Shown here: positions 22,639 through 34,078 of the stretch, piece by piece
How positions within the stretch are numbered: the stretch's first letter is position 1
Layout: every line of letters starts with the position of its first letter
Notes under the pieces: generated by a model
What the model was told of the DNA's origin: nothing
What the model saw: the letters and a program-made list of their open reading frames with translations, nothing else
Database searches by the model: none
DNA from: Tethya wilhelma
Lineage: Eukaryota > Porifera > Demospongiae > Tethyida > Tethyidae
Reading direction: 5' to 3'
Assembly: GCA_964030475.1 (NCBI GenBank)
Contig: CAXIPT010000001.1
Span: 22,014,372 to 22,078,371 of the forward strand
DNA: 64,000 nt
Program-made: the position numbers and the translations under genes

Positions 22639-25600
22639 ATGTCGGAGAAAGAGAGGCTCTTGCCGAAGTACACATCCAACTATGGCTCCGGTCAGGAAGC
22701 TATTGTCACGTTAGAAGAAAATTCTAGCCGTCGCTCGAGCTTCAGTTCTCATCAGTCAGTGACTGATGGACTGCCAGCTGATGCAACTCGTGCTGAAAAA
22801 CATCTTACATTTCACAATGTCTGCTATGATGTGAGCACTGGATACTGTGGAAAACGACGCAAGGTGATTCTGAATTCCGTGAGGTAGGTTGGGTGTTTGT
22901 TGCTGACCCTAGGCCACTTACAGAGCTGATCACATGCACTTTGTTTGATATATATATAAGCTTACTCCCTTTTAAACCTCCCATACATTCATGCATACAT
23001 TGCAGTGGTTTCCTACCGACTGGTATAAATGCTATCATGGGACCTACAGGCAGTGGAAAAACGTCGTAAGTCATATATAGTACTCTTGCAATGTAAGCTA
23101 GCCTCGTTTCTTGTCTCCTCTGGATGCCTTACAAAGATTATTTTTGAGTGAGGAATATTCACGAAGGAGGTGTCTATGGGTATAGCTGAGTAGCAATTCT
23201 GGATGAAGGGTAATTCTGGAACATTTATTTTTATGAATATTGTATACCAGATATATCTCTTTTCAAGGTGTTCCGGGGTACTCGGTAACTAGCTCCACTT
23301 AAATGATTCAACTGCTCGTCAAAGACTCCTTACATGACTGAATAGTTTTAGTATCACATATCCATGCAGTGGTTCTGGATGGGGGATTCTGTAATAGAAA
23401 TGGTATCATTTTTATCATTTCATATACCGTATTATCATGTGATTTATATACATTGTAGCCTTCTTGACATTCTTGCTGGTCGAAAGGGCAAGTCAGGAGT
23501 CAGTGGACACGTCCTAGTCAATGGAGAAAGACAACCAAAGAAATTCAAGTCTACCTCAGGATATGTTCTTCAGGTACTATAGTCATTCCACAAGTGTAAG
23601 CATCCCTTTTGATGTGGGTAGGTCTCTCCACTTCACTAGTAGCTCACCTCAGAGGAGGTACGACACGAGTGCGCCTTTGCTGAGCTGGCAAGTCTGTTAA
23701 TTACATCCCAATCATGTGACCTCAATACTTCACAATGAGAGTTGATCATGTGATCCCGATTGCCAGCTCAGCAAAGGCGCACTCGTGTCGTACCTCCTCT
23801 GAGCTCACCTAGCTAGACAGAGCAAGGGTTCCATGGTTTGGCTTACTACAAGTAGCTTCCTAATCTATGAAACTTGAGAGGTGTAGGGGGTCTGCGAGAG
23901 ACAGGCACCACAATTAGAACAATCAGATTACAGCATTAGTGACCTCAGCCATACATCACAATGTAATCATGAATGGTAGGTATTCTGGTATGCTAATCAT
24001 AATTGACTCGTGTTTCATCAGAGTTGAAAATTTTAAAATTGCATGTGGAAAAATAATTTATGCATTGACATAAAGGGTCTGATGCTGTCAGTCAAGCTGG
24101 GATGTTCTTAGACTGTTCAATCACCCCTTTGAAGCCTATCCTCAAGCTTTCAGCAATCTTAGTAGTAATCGCTCGCGTCTTTCATAGCTTTAATTTTGTC
24201 TTGAATCCTGACTCTTCACCTGGTTGTAATGCTATTGCAGGATGATATTGTGATGGGGACTCTGTCTGTTCGTGAGAATCTTCATTTCTCAGCTGCACTT
24301 CGACTGCCATCTCACACGACTTCTAAACAGAGGAAAGAGAGAGTGGAAAGGGTTATCAAGGAATTAGGTCTCCAACGATGTGCCGACACAAAGGTGCAAT
24401 TATATATATATTTTTAAAATGTTAAACAATAAGTACTGAGTTACATTCTCCTTGCAATCTGTTGGGTAAAGATTGTCAAAAAAGAAAGTTGTCTCAGAAA
24501 TATTCTACCACTGCAACCCCTATTCATTGAACACCTCTATTTGTACTAGGTTGGCACAGAGTTCCTCCGTGGTGTGTCTGGTGGGGAGAGGAAGCGTACC
24601 AACATTGGTATGGAGTTGATCATTGAACCACAGATGCTGTTTCTGGATGAGCCCACCACTGGACTGGATGCCTTCACAGCTGTCTCTGTGGTACAGCTGC
24701 TAAAGGAGTGAGGCAGTGTTCGTCTAGTGTGTGACTCATTCTATTTTTATGAAACAGTACTTTACAAAAACTCTTCACCACGAATCTCTATTCCCTTTAG
24801 TTCAGTATTATGAATGCACTGAGACTGAAATGAACATGCTTGCCTATGATGTATATGTATGAGGTCAAACATTTTATTATAGCTATAGCTATCTATATCT
24901 TTGAATATAGTAGAGTTTTCCTGGCATTTTTTTAACCCCCTCCCCCTCCCCCTCCCTTTGAAACTTTAGAAAGAATCTTGCTTTTCTATGTGTGAGTTTG
25001 TGCTTGTGTTGTTCTCTGTATGTTACTGTTTTTACTGCAAACCTATGGATCAAATCTTTTACATGTGCACACACTAGTTGGAGTCAGTCAAACAATGCCG
25101 TTGTCATCATGTCCATCCATCAACCTCGCTACTCCATCTTCAAGCTGTTTGACACTCTGACCTTGCTCTCTCTGGGGAACCTAGTCTACCATGGCAGTGC
25201 ACCCAGGGCTCTGGAGTACTTTGAAAGAAATGGTATCAAAATATGTTAATATACCGTAAATCAGGAAATCCTGTTCGGTAGAGAGTTTCCATCTAGGTTC
25301 ATTTTGTTTTGTTGTGGATCAATGATTGCATTGGGTAGTCAGGGTCCTGCCATGGCTTAGTTGTGTATAAATGGCAGTGAGGTTAGAAGATCAAAGCATA
25401 CGTGTGGTTAGATTGACCACAAATCAAAGTAAATTTGAGAAAAGAAAGAGGAGTCACCCTTCTGCTTCAATGCTTTGGTTAGAACCATGTATAGTTGGGG
25501 AATCTATTCTCCTTGGAGCTCATGAACACACCAAAGAATCTACTGTTGTCTTAATTGCATGGTTGTTGACATTTGTCTGTCAGGATATGTCAGTGCCTTG

Positions 25601-28600
25601 ACCTCAAGCCTCCACTCATGCTATCTTGGCCACACATGCAAGAAAGTTCTTCTAAGCATGCCCAGAGAGCCTGCCCTGGCCTGTTTAATGTGTTAAGAAT
25701 TTTTGCAACAAAAATTTCCTGATCTGTGGTAGTACAAACCATTGTCTATATATGGCTGTAGACTGCTACACATGATGGTTTGTAATGTCACTCTTGTAGT
25801 TACTGACAGGAAGTCAAGAACCTTCAAGTTGTTTTGATGACCTTTACCTATTGTTTTACTGGTAGTGTGTTACATTTGTGCTTCAATTTTTGGCTCATCG
25901 ATGTTTTTCATATATTTCAGGTTATGTGTGTGCTGAGCATGAGAATCCTGTGGACTATTTCCTTGACGTCATCAACTGCTGTGAGGCCAAACCACAAGAG
26001 AGAGGTTAGACTTTTTTTCTCATGTATATTGGTTGTTTGAAAGCTCTTGTTGTGATCGATCCATGCACGTATACATAGCTAAATGTATTAGCTATTAAGA
26101 TACTTCAGGGTGTCCTGGTAGAATAATATGAGTATATCTGTACCTTCTCACTGTGCTGTATTGTTGCCACATTCAAAGTACCTTCATTTGTGTACTGGAG
26201 TTTAGGAGGTCACAATAATAGTATTAAAATAGTCACTGTCTCCCTGCATGTATTTATCAGGTAATTATTTCAGGGTACTACAANATGTTTTAGGGCTCAT
26301 TAGAAAGAGAAAGAGCTAAATAGTAGCTTGAGAAGCCTTTTAGTACCAAGCGCTCAGTTTTTGCAGAGTTATTCGCGTGAATATTTGTATTGCGCTAATA
26401 GGCCATCCGTGCCATTCCTATGTACCCAGTACTACCGTACTGGGAATATCAGCTAGGATAATACAGTAAGTATACTTAATTATGAAAAATAACACGAATG
26501 TTCCCATTAGTATCATACTACTACTGACTACAGGCCGTGACATCAACCGTAAGAGAGCAGAAGTGATCCATCACTCTGACCTGGCCACCTCCTACCAGTC
26601 CTCCCCAGAGTACCAAGAGCTGCACAATGTCATCGACCCCATCCTAGAGAGCCAGAGGGACAACAGGGGAGTGAGGACACACCCACTGGTCAGGTGGCTC
26701 ACACCAGCCAACTATGCCACCAACTTGTTCTGGCAGGTACATGAGTATGTTCACTGTTGACTGATCACTTTAGAGGATGACAGTGGAGAAGTATGTGAAC
26801 CTCCTATAAGTATACTGTACTTGTGTACGTTATGTTTCAAGTTGTCTCCTTGCATACCTTTAAGTTGGCTTTGAGCAAATTTGATTCAAGTATTTCTCCA
26901 TTGAACATGCGTACAATGCCATTATCGCACATGTTGGCATTTCCGACCCATGCATATTGACGCACCCTGAAGTTCTATAAATTTATGTTTATCCCCCCAT
27001 ACACACACACATGCACATACTTCCCTCCTATTTAGTTCGATTATCATAGGCATGCATGTGATGTACTATTCAACATGCCTACTAGGGTCTTGCACAATAG
27101 GCTCCATGATTCAACACCAACATTGTGTTCTTAAAGATCAACTCCCAATGTTTCTTTTAAGTGCTTGAATCTCTCTGTCATAATTTGTGGTTTACTTTTC
27201 GTACAGTTTTTTGTGTTGTGCTATCGCTCAATGAAGAACACTATGAGAAGTCCTCAAGCTGTGTTTCAGGTATACACTATACATCGTTAGAAACTCTGTA
27301 GTCTATGATGATAAAACTGTTTTGATCAAGATGAGCATGTCGCGTCAAATTTTAAATTTAATAGTCAAGTTTTATGGCTTTGCAAGAAGTCACTTGAAGT
27401 GAAATATCTTCAAGATGTTGCAGATATATGAAGAGCTAGATGTGATATTTACATGTAGGCTATACCTAGAGAGCTAGCTACCATATGTAGCTTCCGTGCA
27501 TGTTATGTTACCATTTACTGCCAACACTAACATGCACACTCCATAGTTGTATGTACCATAAATATTTTACACCAGTATAATAATATTGTAGGGTAGCCTT
27601 GTACCCAGACCTTGTACTCCCGTGTTTAATTCTTAAACTGCACAGGATAGGCCTGGGTACGAGGCTAGTTGTAGAGCACATTTTGCCTTAATCAATGGAT
27701 ACAAAGATGCACCCAATTTTTGTTATTATACACCCATCATTTGATAATAGTTCCATAGACCAACGCTTGATACCAGGGTGTGGCTGTTTTCTGCTGTCGT
27801 AGGTTTTCATCATGATTGTGTTTGCTTTAATTGTGGGAACCATCTACTACCGGCTGGATAAGAAAAAAGTTAACCCCGAGACAGTCATTGGTGATAGGTA
27901 CTGTAGACTTAGATTCATGCATGTATAATGTACTACGTTAACATTATAATATGACATGCACTATTACTGTTACATACCATATAACGGGAAAGTTTTGCAG
28001 GGTTTAACTTTTGCGTTTTTGTGGATCACACTCTATCCACAAAAGTTTTTATCTGCGAAATTCTCCATTACGTTTATACGTATGGGCATCTGGGCATTGC
28101 ACAGCTCATTCGCAAAAGTTAAAATGCACAAATGTTTCACGAGAGACATCTACGAAAGTTAAACCCCATGAAATTTTCTTGCTATATGGTCATTGTGTAA
28201 GATTGTGTGACCAAATCCAATAGCAAACTATTGTAGTCATGTGATTGGAATACAGTAATTTGTTGTACCTTCCATGGTGTAAGATACTCACCTCTACTGG
28301 TCACATGTCTATGGTTTGTGTGGGATTTGTAATCTAATTTATTCACCTATAATGGCATTCACGAGCAGCTGATTTCCTGGAAGTGTGTATCTGTGTCCCA
28401 GTTACACTTGTCATTGCTTACACACATGACATTGTATAGAATGGGTGCTTTCTTCTTTATTCTGCTGACTCAGGCATTTGGCAACCTCTCAGCTATTGAT
28501 CTTTTCGTAAAACAAAAGGTTCTTTTTGTGTAAGTAACTGAATTTGTTACCGATTAGCTGTATGCGTTGATTGACTTTAAATTGTCACATGAAATTAAAT

Positions 28601-28797
28601 TTTCGCTTAACCACAAATATTTTTTGAGGTCTGGATGGATCTTAATATACATGTAGAAGTATTAGGGGATTCACCTCTCTAACCTACGTTAGTTCCCATT
28701 CCTTATCCCTCAGCCCTTCCCAAGGAATTCTGTACACAATTATGTCATGTTTATGTATAGTATTAGAGTATTAAAGTATATATCTGTTACGGTATGT

Positions 28798-28835
<38 letters not shown>

Positions 28836-31800
28836 CACACACACACACACACACACANNNNNNNNNNNNNNNNNNNNNNNNNNNNNNNNNNNNNNNNNGA
28901 CAGACGCTTGCATTTTGCAGGGTTTAACTTTTGCGTTTTTGTGGATCACACTCTATCCACAAAAGTTTTTATCTGCGAAATTCTCCATTACGTTTATACG
29001 TATGGGCATCTGGGCATTGCACAGCTCATTCGCAAAAGTTAAAATGCACAAATGTTTCACGAGAGACATCTACGAAAGTTAAACCCCATGAAATTTTCTT
29101 GCTATATGGTCATTGTGTAAGATTGTGTGACCAAATCCAATAGCAAACTATTGTAGTCATGTGATTGGAATACAGTAATTTGTTGTACCTTCCATGGTGT
29201 AAGATACTCACCTCTACTGGTCACATGTCTATGGTTTGTGTGGGATTTGTAATCTAATTTATTCACCTATAATGGCATTCACGAGCAGCTGATTTCCTGG
29301 AAGTGTGTATCTGTGTCCCAGTTACACTTGTCATTGCTTACACACATGACATTGTATAGAATGGGTGCTTTCTTCTTTATTCTGCTGACTCAGGCATTTG
29401 GCAACCTCTCAGCTATTGATCTTTTCGTAAAACAAAAGGTTCTTTTTGTGTAAGTAACTGAATTTGTTACCGATTAGCTGTATGCGTTGATTGACTTTAA
29501 ATTGTCACATGAAATTAAATTTTCGCTTAACCACAAATATTTTTTGAGGTCTGGATGGATCTTAATATACATGTAGAAGTATTAGGGGATTCACCTCTCT
29601 AACCTACGTTAGTTCCCATTCCTTATCCCTCAGCCCTTCCCAAGGAATTCTGTACACAATTATGTCATGTTTATGTATAGTATTAGAGTATTAAAGTATA
29701 TATCTGTTACGGTATGTGACACACACACACACACACACACACACAGCCATGAGCATTCCAGTGGCTACTACAGAGTGTCTGCCTACTTCTTCTCCACAAT
29801 CTTCTCTGACCTCATTCCAGTCAGGATTATTCCTCTCATCCCCTACTCCCTCATTATCTACTTCATGGTTGGTGAGTTTATAATAACAAGGGTCTCCTTT
29901 CTATGTATACCATGTGTCTCTTAGTGTCTCAGTAATCGTGGTTACATTTCACCATGTGCATGTTTATGAAAAGTTTTACTATATAGTTTGTTCTCAATTT
30001 CAATTTTTTGTCTATTATTGAATGCTTTGAAAATGGAGTACAGTATAGATCAGACACCTGTGTCATACGTAGATACACTACTACTTTGTGGTGTATAGAT
30101 TTTTGTGCGTTGTATCCAGCTTGTCTAGCAACATATGAGCATTACCTACGTTGTAAGTAACACACCTTTTTGTGATTTAAACTTGACTACTCACTCCATG
30201 CACTGACAGGATTCCAACTGGATGTGTCAAAGTTCTTCATCTTTTTCTTGACGGCATCGCTGACCTCTATTTCTATAACTACCATATCCTTTGCTGTTAG
30301 TTCCCTTGCTAGTGTCACTGCCATCGCTATTGTTGTGGTGGGGCTCATTTTGATCTTATCACTGGTTAGTTAATAAATAAAATACCATTTTTTTGTAGGC
30401 CGAGTCTGAATATTCATATTTTACGAATCTTTCTATCAATACAACAGTCAAAGGTTTGAACCACTCCCACTGTAATTCTATATAACCAGGTCCATTGATC
30501 CACTTACATGTAAGAGATACTACCAGAGATTGGGAAATTTTCGCTTAAATTTTTTTTTTTCGTCTTTATTTTGTTTGACAATCTTTACCAAATCATCCTC
30601 AACGACGAAATTAATCTGCGCAAAAATTTAACAGGCAAACTATTTTACTTATAAAAATTTCCCGATCTGTGGTATTACGTGTTTATGCATAGTGTACCAT
30701 GAATGAAGATTAGTGGCCCTAGTTCCTAGTTAGGCCTCCCCCAAAAGCTGTGAGAATAACAAATAACTATACGTATAATTATACACATAGCTATAGATTT
30801 GAATTGTAAAGGGTGTGTTTTTCATGTAATGATCACCAACCTTCCACTGACAATTATCACAATCATTATGGTTGTACCATGTGGTATATAATGGTATATT
30901 TTGGTCTCTATATAAGTCTGAGTAAGAAATTATATAAGTCAATGATGAATACTTATACGTATACATATAGCTATAAAAAAATTGTACTATAAATTTTGCA
31001 TTTTTCATGGTTGGTCACCAACCTTCCACTAATAATTCAGTATCACAATCATAGTTGTACCATGTGGTATAAAATGGTATATTTTTGTCTCTAAGGCCTC
31101 GTTTACACAGTAGCGTTTTCGAATGCGTTTTTGTTTTCTCTTGAAAAACTACTACGTTTTGATTCGCGTTTACACAAGTACGTTTTCCAGAGAAATACGT
31201 CATACGGCGTCACATACAGTGCACACGTGATAACTTTTGAATCAGCAAAAATTTCACAGAGACAAGAAAAGACTCGCTTTTGAGCAAGAAAAACTGAACA
31301 AGACGATGAAACTATACTATTTAAACCAAACGAAGCTCAAACGGAGGTACTAGCTAGCTTTAAAGGCCAAGCGTTTTTGTTTCCAGTTGCGTTTTGCCGT
31401 TTACACGATTGAGCAAAACGTATCGTTTTCAAAACGCTCCACTTTGAATTGCGTTTTCAAAACGTTGCGTTTCCGGTTGCGTTTTGGGCGTTTTTGTGTA
31501 AACGCAAGCCGGAAACGCATAGAAAAGTATGCGTTTTCAAACAAAAACGCATCTGTGTAAACGGGGCCTAAGTCTTGTTGATATTTTCCACAGTTGTTTG
31601 GTGGTTTCCTGATAGCCTTGGACTCCCTTCCTGGCTGGCTACAGTGGCTCAAGTTTATCAGCCTCTTCAAATATGCTTTTGAGGTGTGTTCCACTATACA
31701 CTGTACATGCACATGATTCTGTAAGACATAGCACCATGCCAGAGGAGGTACGACACGAGTGCTCCTTTTCTGAGCTGGCAAATGGGGTACACGTGATCAA

Positions 31801-32815
31801 CTGTCATTGTGAAGTACTGCGGTCACATGATTGGAATGCAATTAACAGACTTGCCAGCTCAGCAAAGGTGCACTCGTGCCGTACCTCCTCTGGCACCATG
31901 CAATTGAGCGTAAGTTCAGTATATGTAGCTTAAGTACTATCAAGATTAGCTGACAGAGCTTCAATTTTACTAATCAGCACTGCTAAAATGTGCATCAAAG
32001 AGTTTACCGAGAAACCACAAAACACTGAGATATCCATGGTTTAGATATATACCTACATCTTTCAAGTTCATAGTATGAGTACAGCATCACATACTACCAG
32101 TACACTCTAAAGTATACTTGCCAAATGTTAGGGTAATGATTCTACAGATGAATCTGATTGAAAGTGTAACTGTATCACAGTAATGATAGCAGGACAGATG
32201 TTGGGTCAACTTGAGTCACAGATAACCACTGATCTATTGCAATTCTTTAGGCACTCTCAATCAATGAAATCGTTGGACAGTGTTACTGTGTTCAGCCAAA
32301 TATTACCAGGGCAGAGAATTTTACATGGTTAGTGAACTATTATTTTTGTCATCTACTTGTTTAAAATGTTTACTTCTAAATAAAGCACACCTCTAAGTTA
32401 AGTAGTGCCCTCTGATCATTGCATGTAACCCAGGCCTGCATTTGATCCTTCTTTCCATTACATATTGTTAAGTACAGTATAGGCTTGGTTTATACGAGGC
32501 TATTAGTATTAGCCATGTTCCCTGTACACAAAGGAGAGCAGGCTGAGGATCCATGCACACAGACTCCCTGAGAAAAAAAAAATTCTGTTTGAATGTGTGC
32601 CAAAATTATTGGTAAACTATTGTACATGCATGTATGATATTGATTGCAGCACAATAGAGATGGGGTGTGTTGATGGTACCATGGCAATTGGGAGCCGTGG
32701 CTATGAAACAAGTACAGAGTGGCTGTGGTATGACCAGATAGGTCTGTTTGGACTCTCTCTTGTCTTCTTGACTCTGGCCTACGTCAACTTGAGACTTATC
32801 AAGAAAGAAAAGTAA
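22639..32815 (+). CDS. ABCG2-like half-transporter, complete (677 aa)
   Basis: Sixteen exons: 22639-22883, 23006-23065, 23459-23573, 24241-24393, 24550-24707, 25078-25232, 25921-26004, 26534-26736, 27207-27269, 27803-27897, 28440-28529 (or its copy 29360-29449), 29747-29871, 30210-30364, 31594-31683, 32251-32327, 32650-32815. Borders are GT/AG, phases fit, and the total is 2034 nt. The protein has one N-terminal nucleotide-binding domain: Walker [10 protein letters not shown] (94-102), Q-loop [12 protein letters not shown], signature VSGGERKRT (200-208), Walker [14 protein letters not shown]-loop His258 in [14 protein letters not shown]. The C-terminal membrane domain contains [16 protein letters not shown], and the last external loop has GQCYC, NIT and NFT sites. 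Domain order and length match ABCG2 (about 655 aa), a dimeric plasma-membrane exporter of xenobiotics, urate or porphyrins. Substrate specificity cannot be read from this. Exon 11 occurs twice around an assembly gap; using both would add 30 aa in frame. Confidence 0.93.
23650..23801. mobile_element. Palindromic MITE (about 153 bp) with 9-bp target duplication
   Basis: Ends cagaggaggtacgacacgag and ctcgtgtcgtacctcctctg. Flanked by agctcacct at 23641-23649 and 23802-23810. It lies in intron 3 of the complete ABCG gene. Confidence 0.85.
27972..28190. repeat. MITE of the taccgtatagcggg family
   Basis: Starts taccatataacgggaaagtt and ends with the imperfect reverse complement attttcttgctatatggtc. 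A divergent relative of 10619-10830, in intron 10 of the complete ABCG gene. Confidence 0.65.
27999..28800 (+). repeat. First copy of a 920-bp-offset direct duplication containing ABCG exon 11
   Basis: 27999-28800 is repeated, apparently without change, at 28919-29720 (offset 920), separated by an (AC)n tract and a run of N. Each copy includes exon 11. Near-identity and the adjoining gap suggest two alleles or overlapping contig ends placed in tandem. Confidence 0.85.
28799..28857. repeat. (AC)n microsatellite ending at the assembly gap
   Basis: Dinucleotide run with one aaaa interruption, directly followed by N bases. The matching AC tract is at 29719-29744. Confidence 0.95.
28858..28898. 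other. Assembly gap (run of N)
   Basis: The only multi-base gap in the window. It lies in an intron of the ABCG gene, between the two copies of exon 11. Confidence 0.98.
31094..31571. mobile_element. MITE with aggcctcgtttacacag ends
   Basis: Left end aggcctcgtttacacag, right end ctgtgtaaacggggccta. The interior is rich in gcgttttc/gaaaacgc motifs in both orientations. It lies in intron 13 of the complete ABCG gene and is non-coding. Confidence 0.75.
31740..31892. mobile_element. Palindromic MITE (153 bp) with 9-bp target duplication
   Basis: Ends cagaggaggtacgacacgag and cgtgccgtacctcctctg. Flanked by gcaccatgc at 31731-31739 and 31893-31901. It lies in intron 14 of the complete ABCG gene. 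Confidence 0.88.
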
Positions 32816-32872
32816 ATAAATAGACTTCCAAAGTAACTTGTAAACCAGCATGTGCACAAGAACAATAATATT

Positions 32873-32959
<87 letters not shown>

Positions 32960-32960
32960 N

Positions 32961-33001
<41 letters not shown>

Positions 33002-33877
33002 ATGTATACTAAATAGCTGTCAGCTACATGCTATGCAAGCACAATTTTGGTTTTATGAACATTGCTTGAGTCATTATTTTTTAATCAAGGCATTCTCAGA
33101 CTGTTCGCAATTTTTACACTGTGACAATGTCATAATAATTTATTATGTTATGTGTTGTTTTTTCAATATCAGAATCCAACTGACTGTCATGTACACTAAA
33201 GTTTCCATAAAATTATTATATACTGATCTTCCAATGATTGTAATAAAAATCATCATTATTAATTTTCATTATGCCAGGCTGCCAGCACAATAATTATTAA
33301 GTAATAGTTATATCATGCATGTGAGGAATGTATTCGGCTTATAAAGCATGAAGCACGAGGGCACGAAGCGCCCGAGGGTTGAATGCTTTACATCCCGATA
33401 CACACGTGATATAAGTGTTTTGTGTCATTTACTACCGCGCATGGGTGGGTTTAAGCATTGTGGCTTCGGTTAAAGCCCTTTGGTCTAAGTTAAATCACTG
33501 TTGGACACATGCAGGTATTACAAGTGATTCTGGGAGTTTCTAGTCTACTTGTACTTGTACCACTTCCTTTGATCTACATCATAGAAATGACAATAAAGTT
33601 CAAAAGGGAAACTCCAGTAAACAATACTAGTATATAGCTAATGATTAATTGCATCAGCTTTCTAAGAACTATGAATTTTAATTTTTCGGAGAATTAAGTC
33701 ATCATGAATTACACAGACTGAAATAATGGAATCTGATAGTATACAAATTTAAGAGAGATGTATACCATGATCATGCACACATGGGATGCATTTTCAATGA
33801 TCATGATTTTTGATGATGACTAAGCTCATGTCTAGACAGATAATATGGATTTCATTAATAATGAACTTTGCTATGCC
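32816..33877. repeat. Intergenic region with (GT)n microsatellite at 32875-32998
   Basis: A GT dinucleotide run of about 120 bp has an N at 32960. A short repeat-like stretch with gcacgagggcacgaagcgcc is near 33350. No gene or RNA seen. Confidence 0.8.
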
Positions 33878-33885
33878 TATAAAAA
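33878..33885 (+). promoter_or_regulatory. Probable TATA box of the orphan membrane-protein gene
   Basis: tataaaaa lies about 200 bp before the start codon at 34079. A likely 5'-UTR intron (donor near 33971, acceptor tttgtag near 34054) separates the leader from the coding exon, and the motif is at a plausible distance from that leader. Position-based inference. Confidence 0.45.
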
Positions 33886-34078
33886 CGTGAGAATATTGCA
33901 CTTCACCAGCTCAGTCTACTCTATAGTAATCTGGGGAGCCCACAGAGTTATATAAGCCAACTATTTTAAAGGTATTATAGTAATATTATTATTATCATTG
34001 TAATAATAATACTATCATACAATCTTGTATAATTATGTCATTGCAATTTTGTAGACCACACCTAGCCTGACTGTCAGC

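Noticed and set aside
25371..25601. 76-residue frame in an ABCG intron
   Set aside because: No homology recognised, absent from the paralogous genes and not flanked by usable splice sites.
28747..29082. Open frame with HTHTHT repeats through the gap
   Set aside because: Translation of an AC microsatellite plus N bases.
32597..32857. Minus-strand frame over the last ABCG exon
   Set aside because: Antisense shadow of a clearly coding exon.
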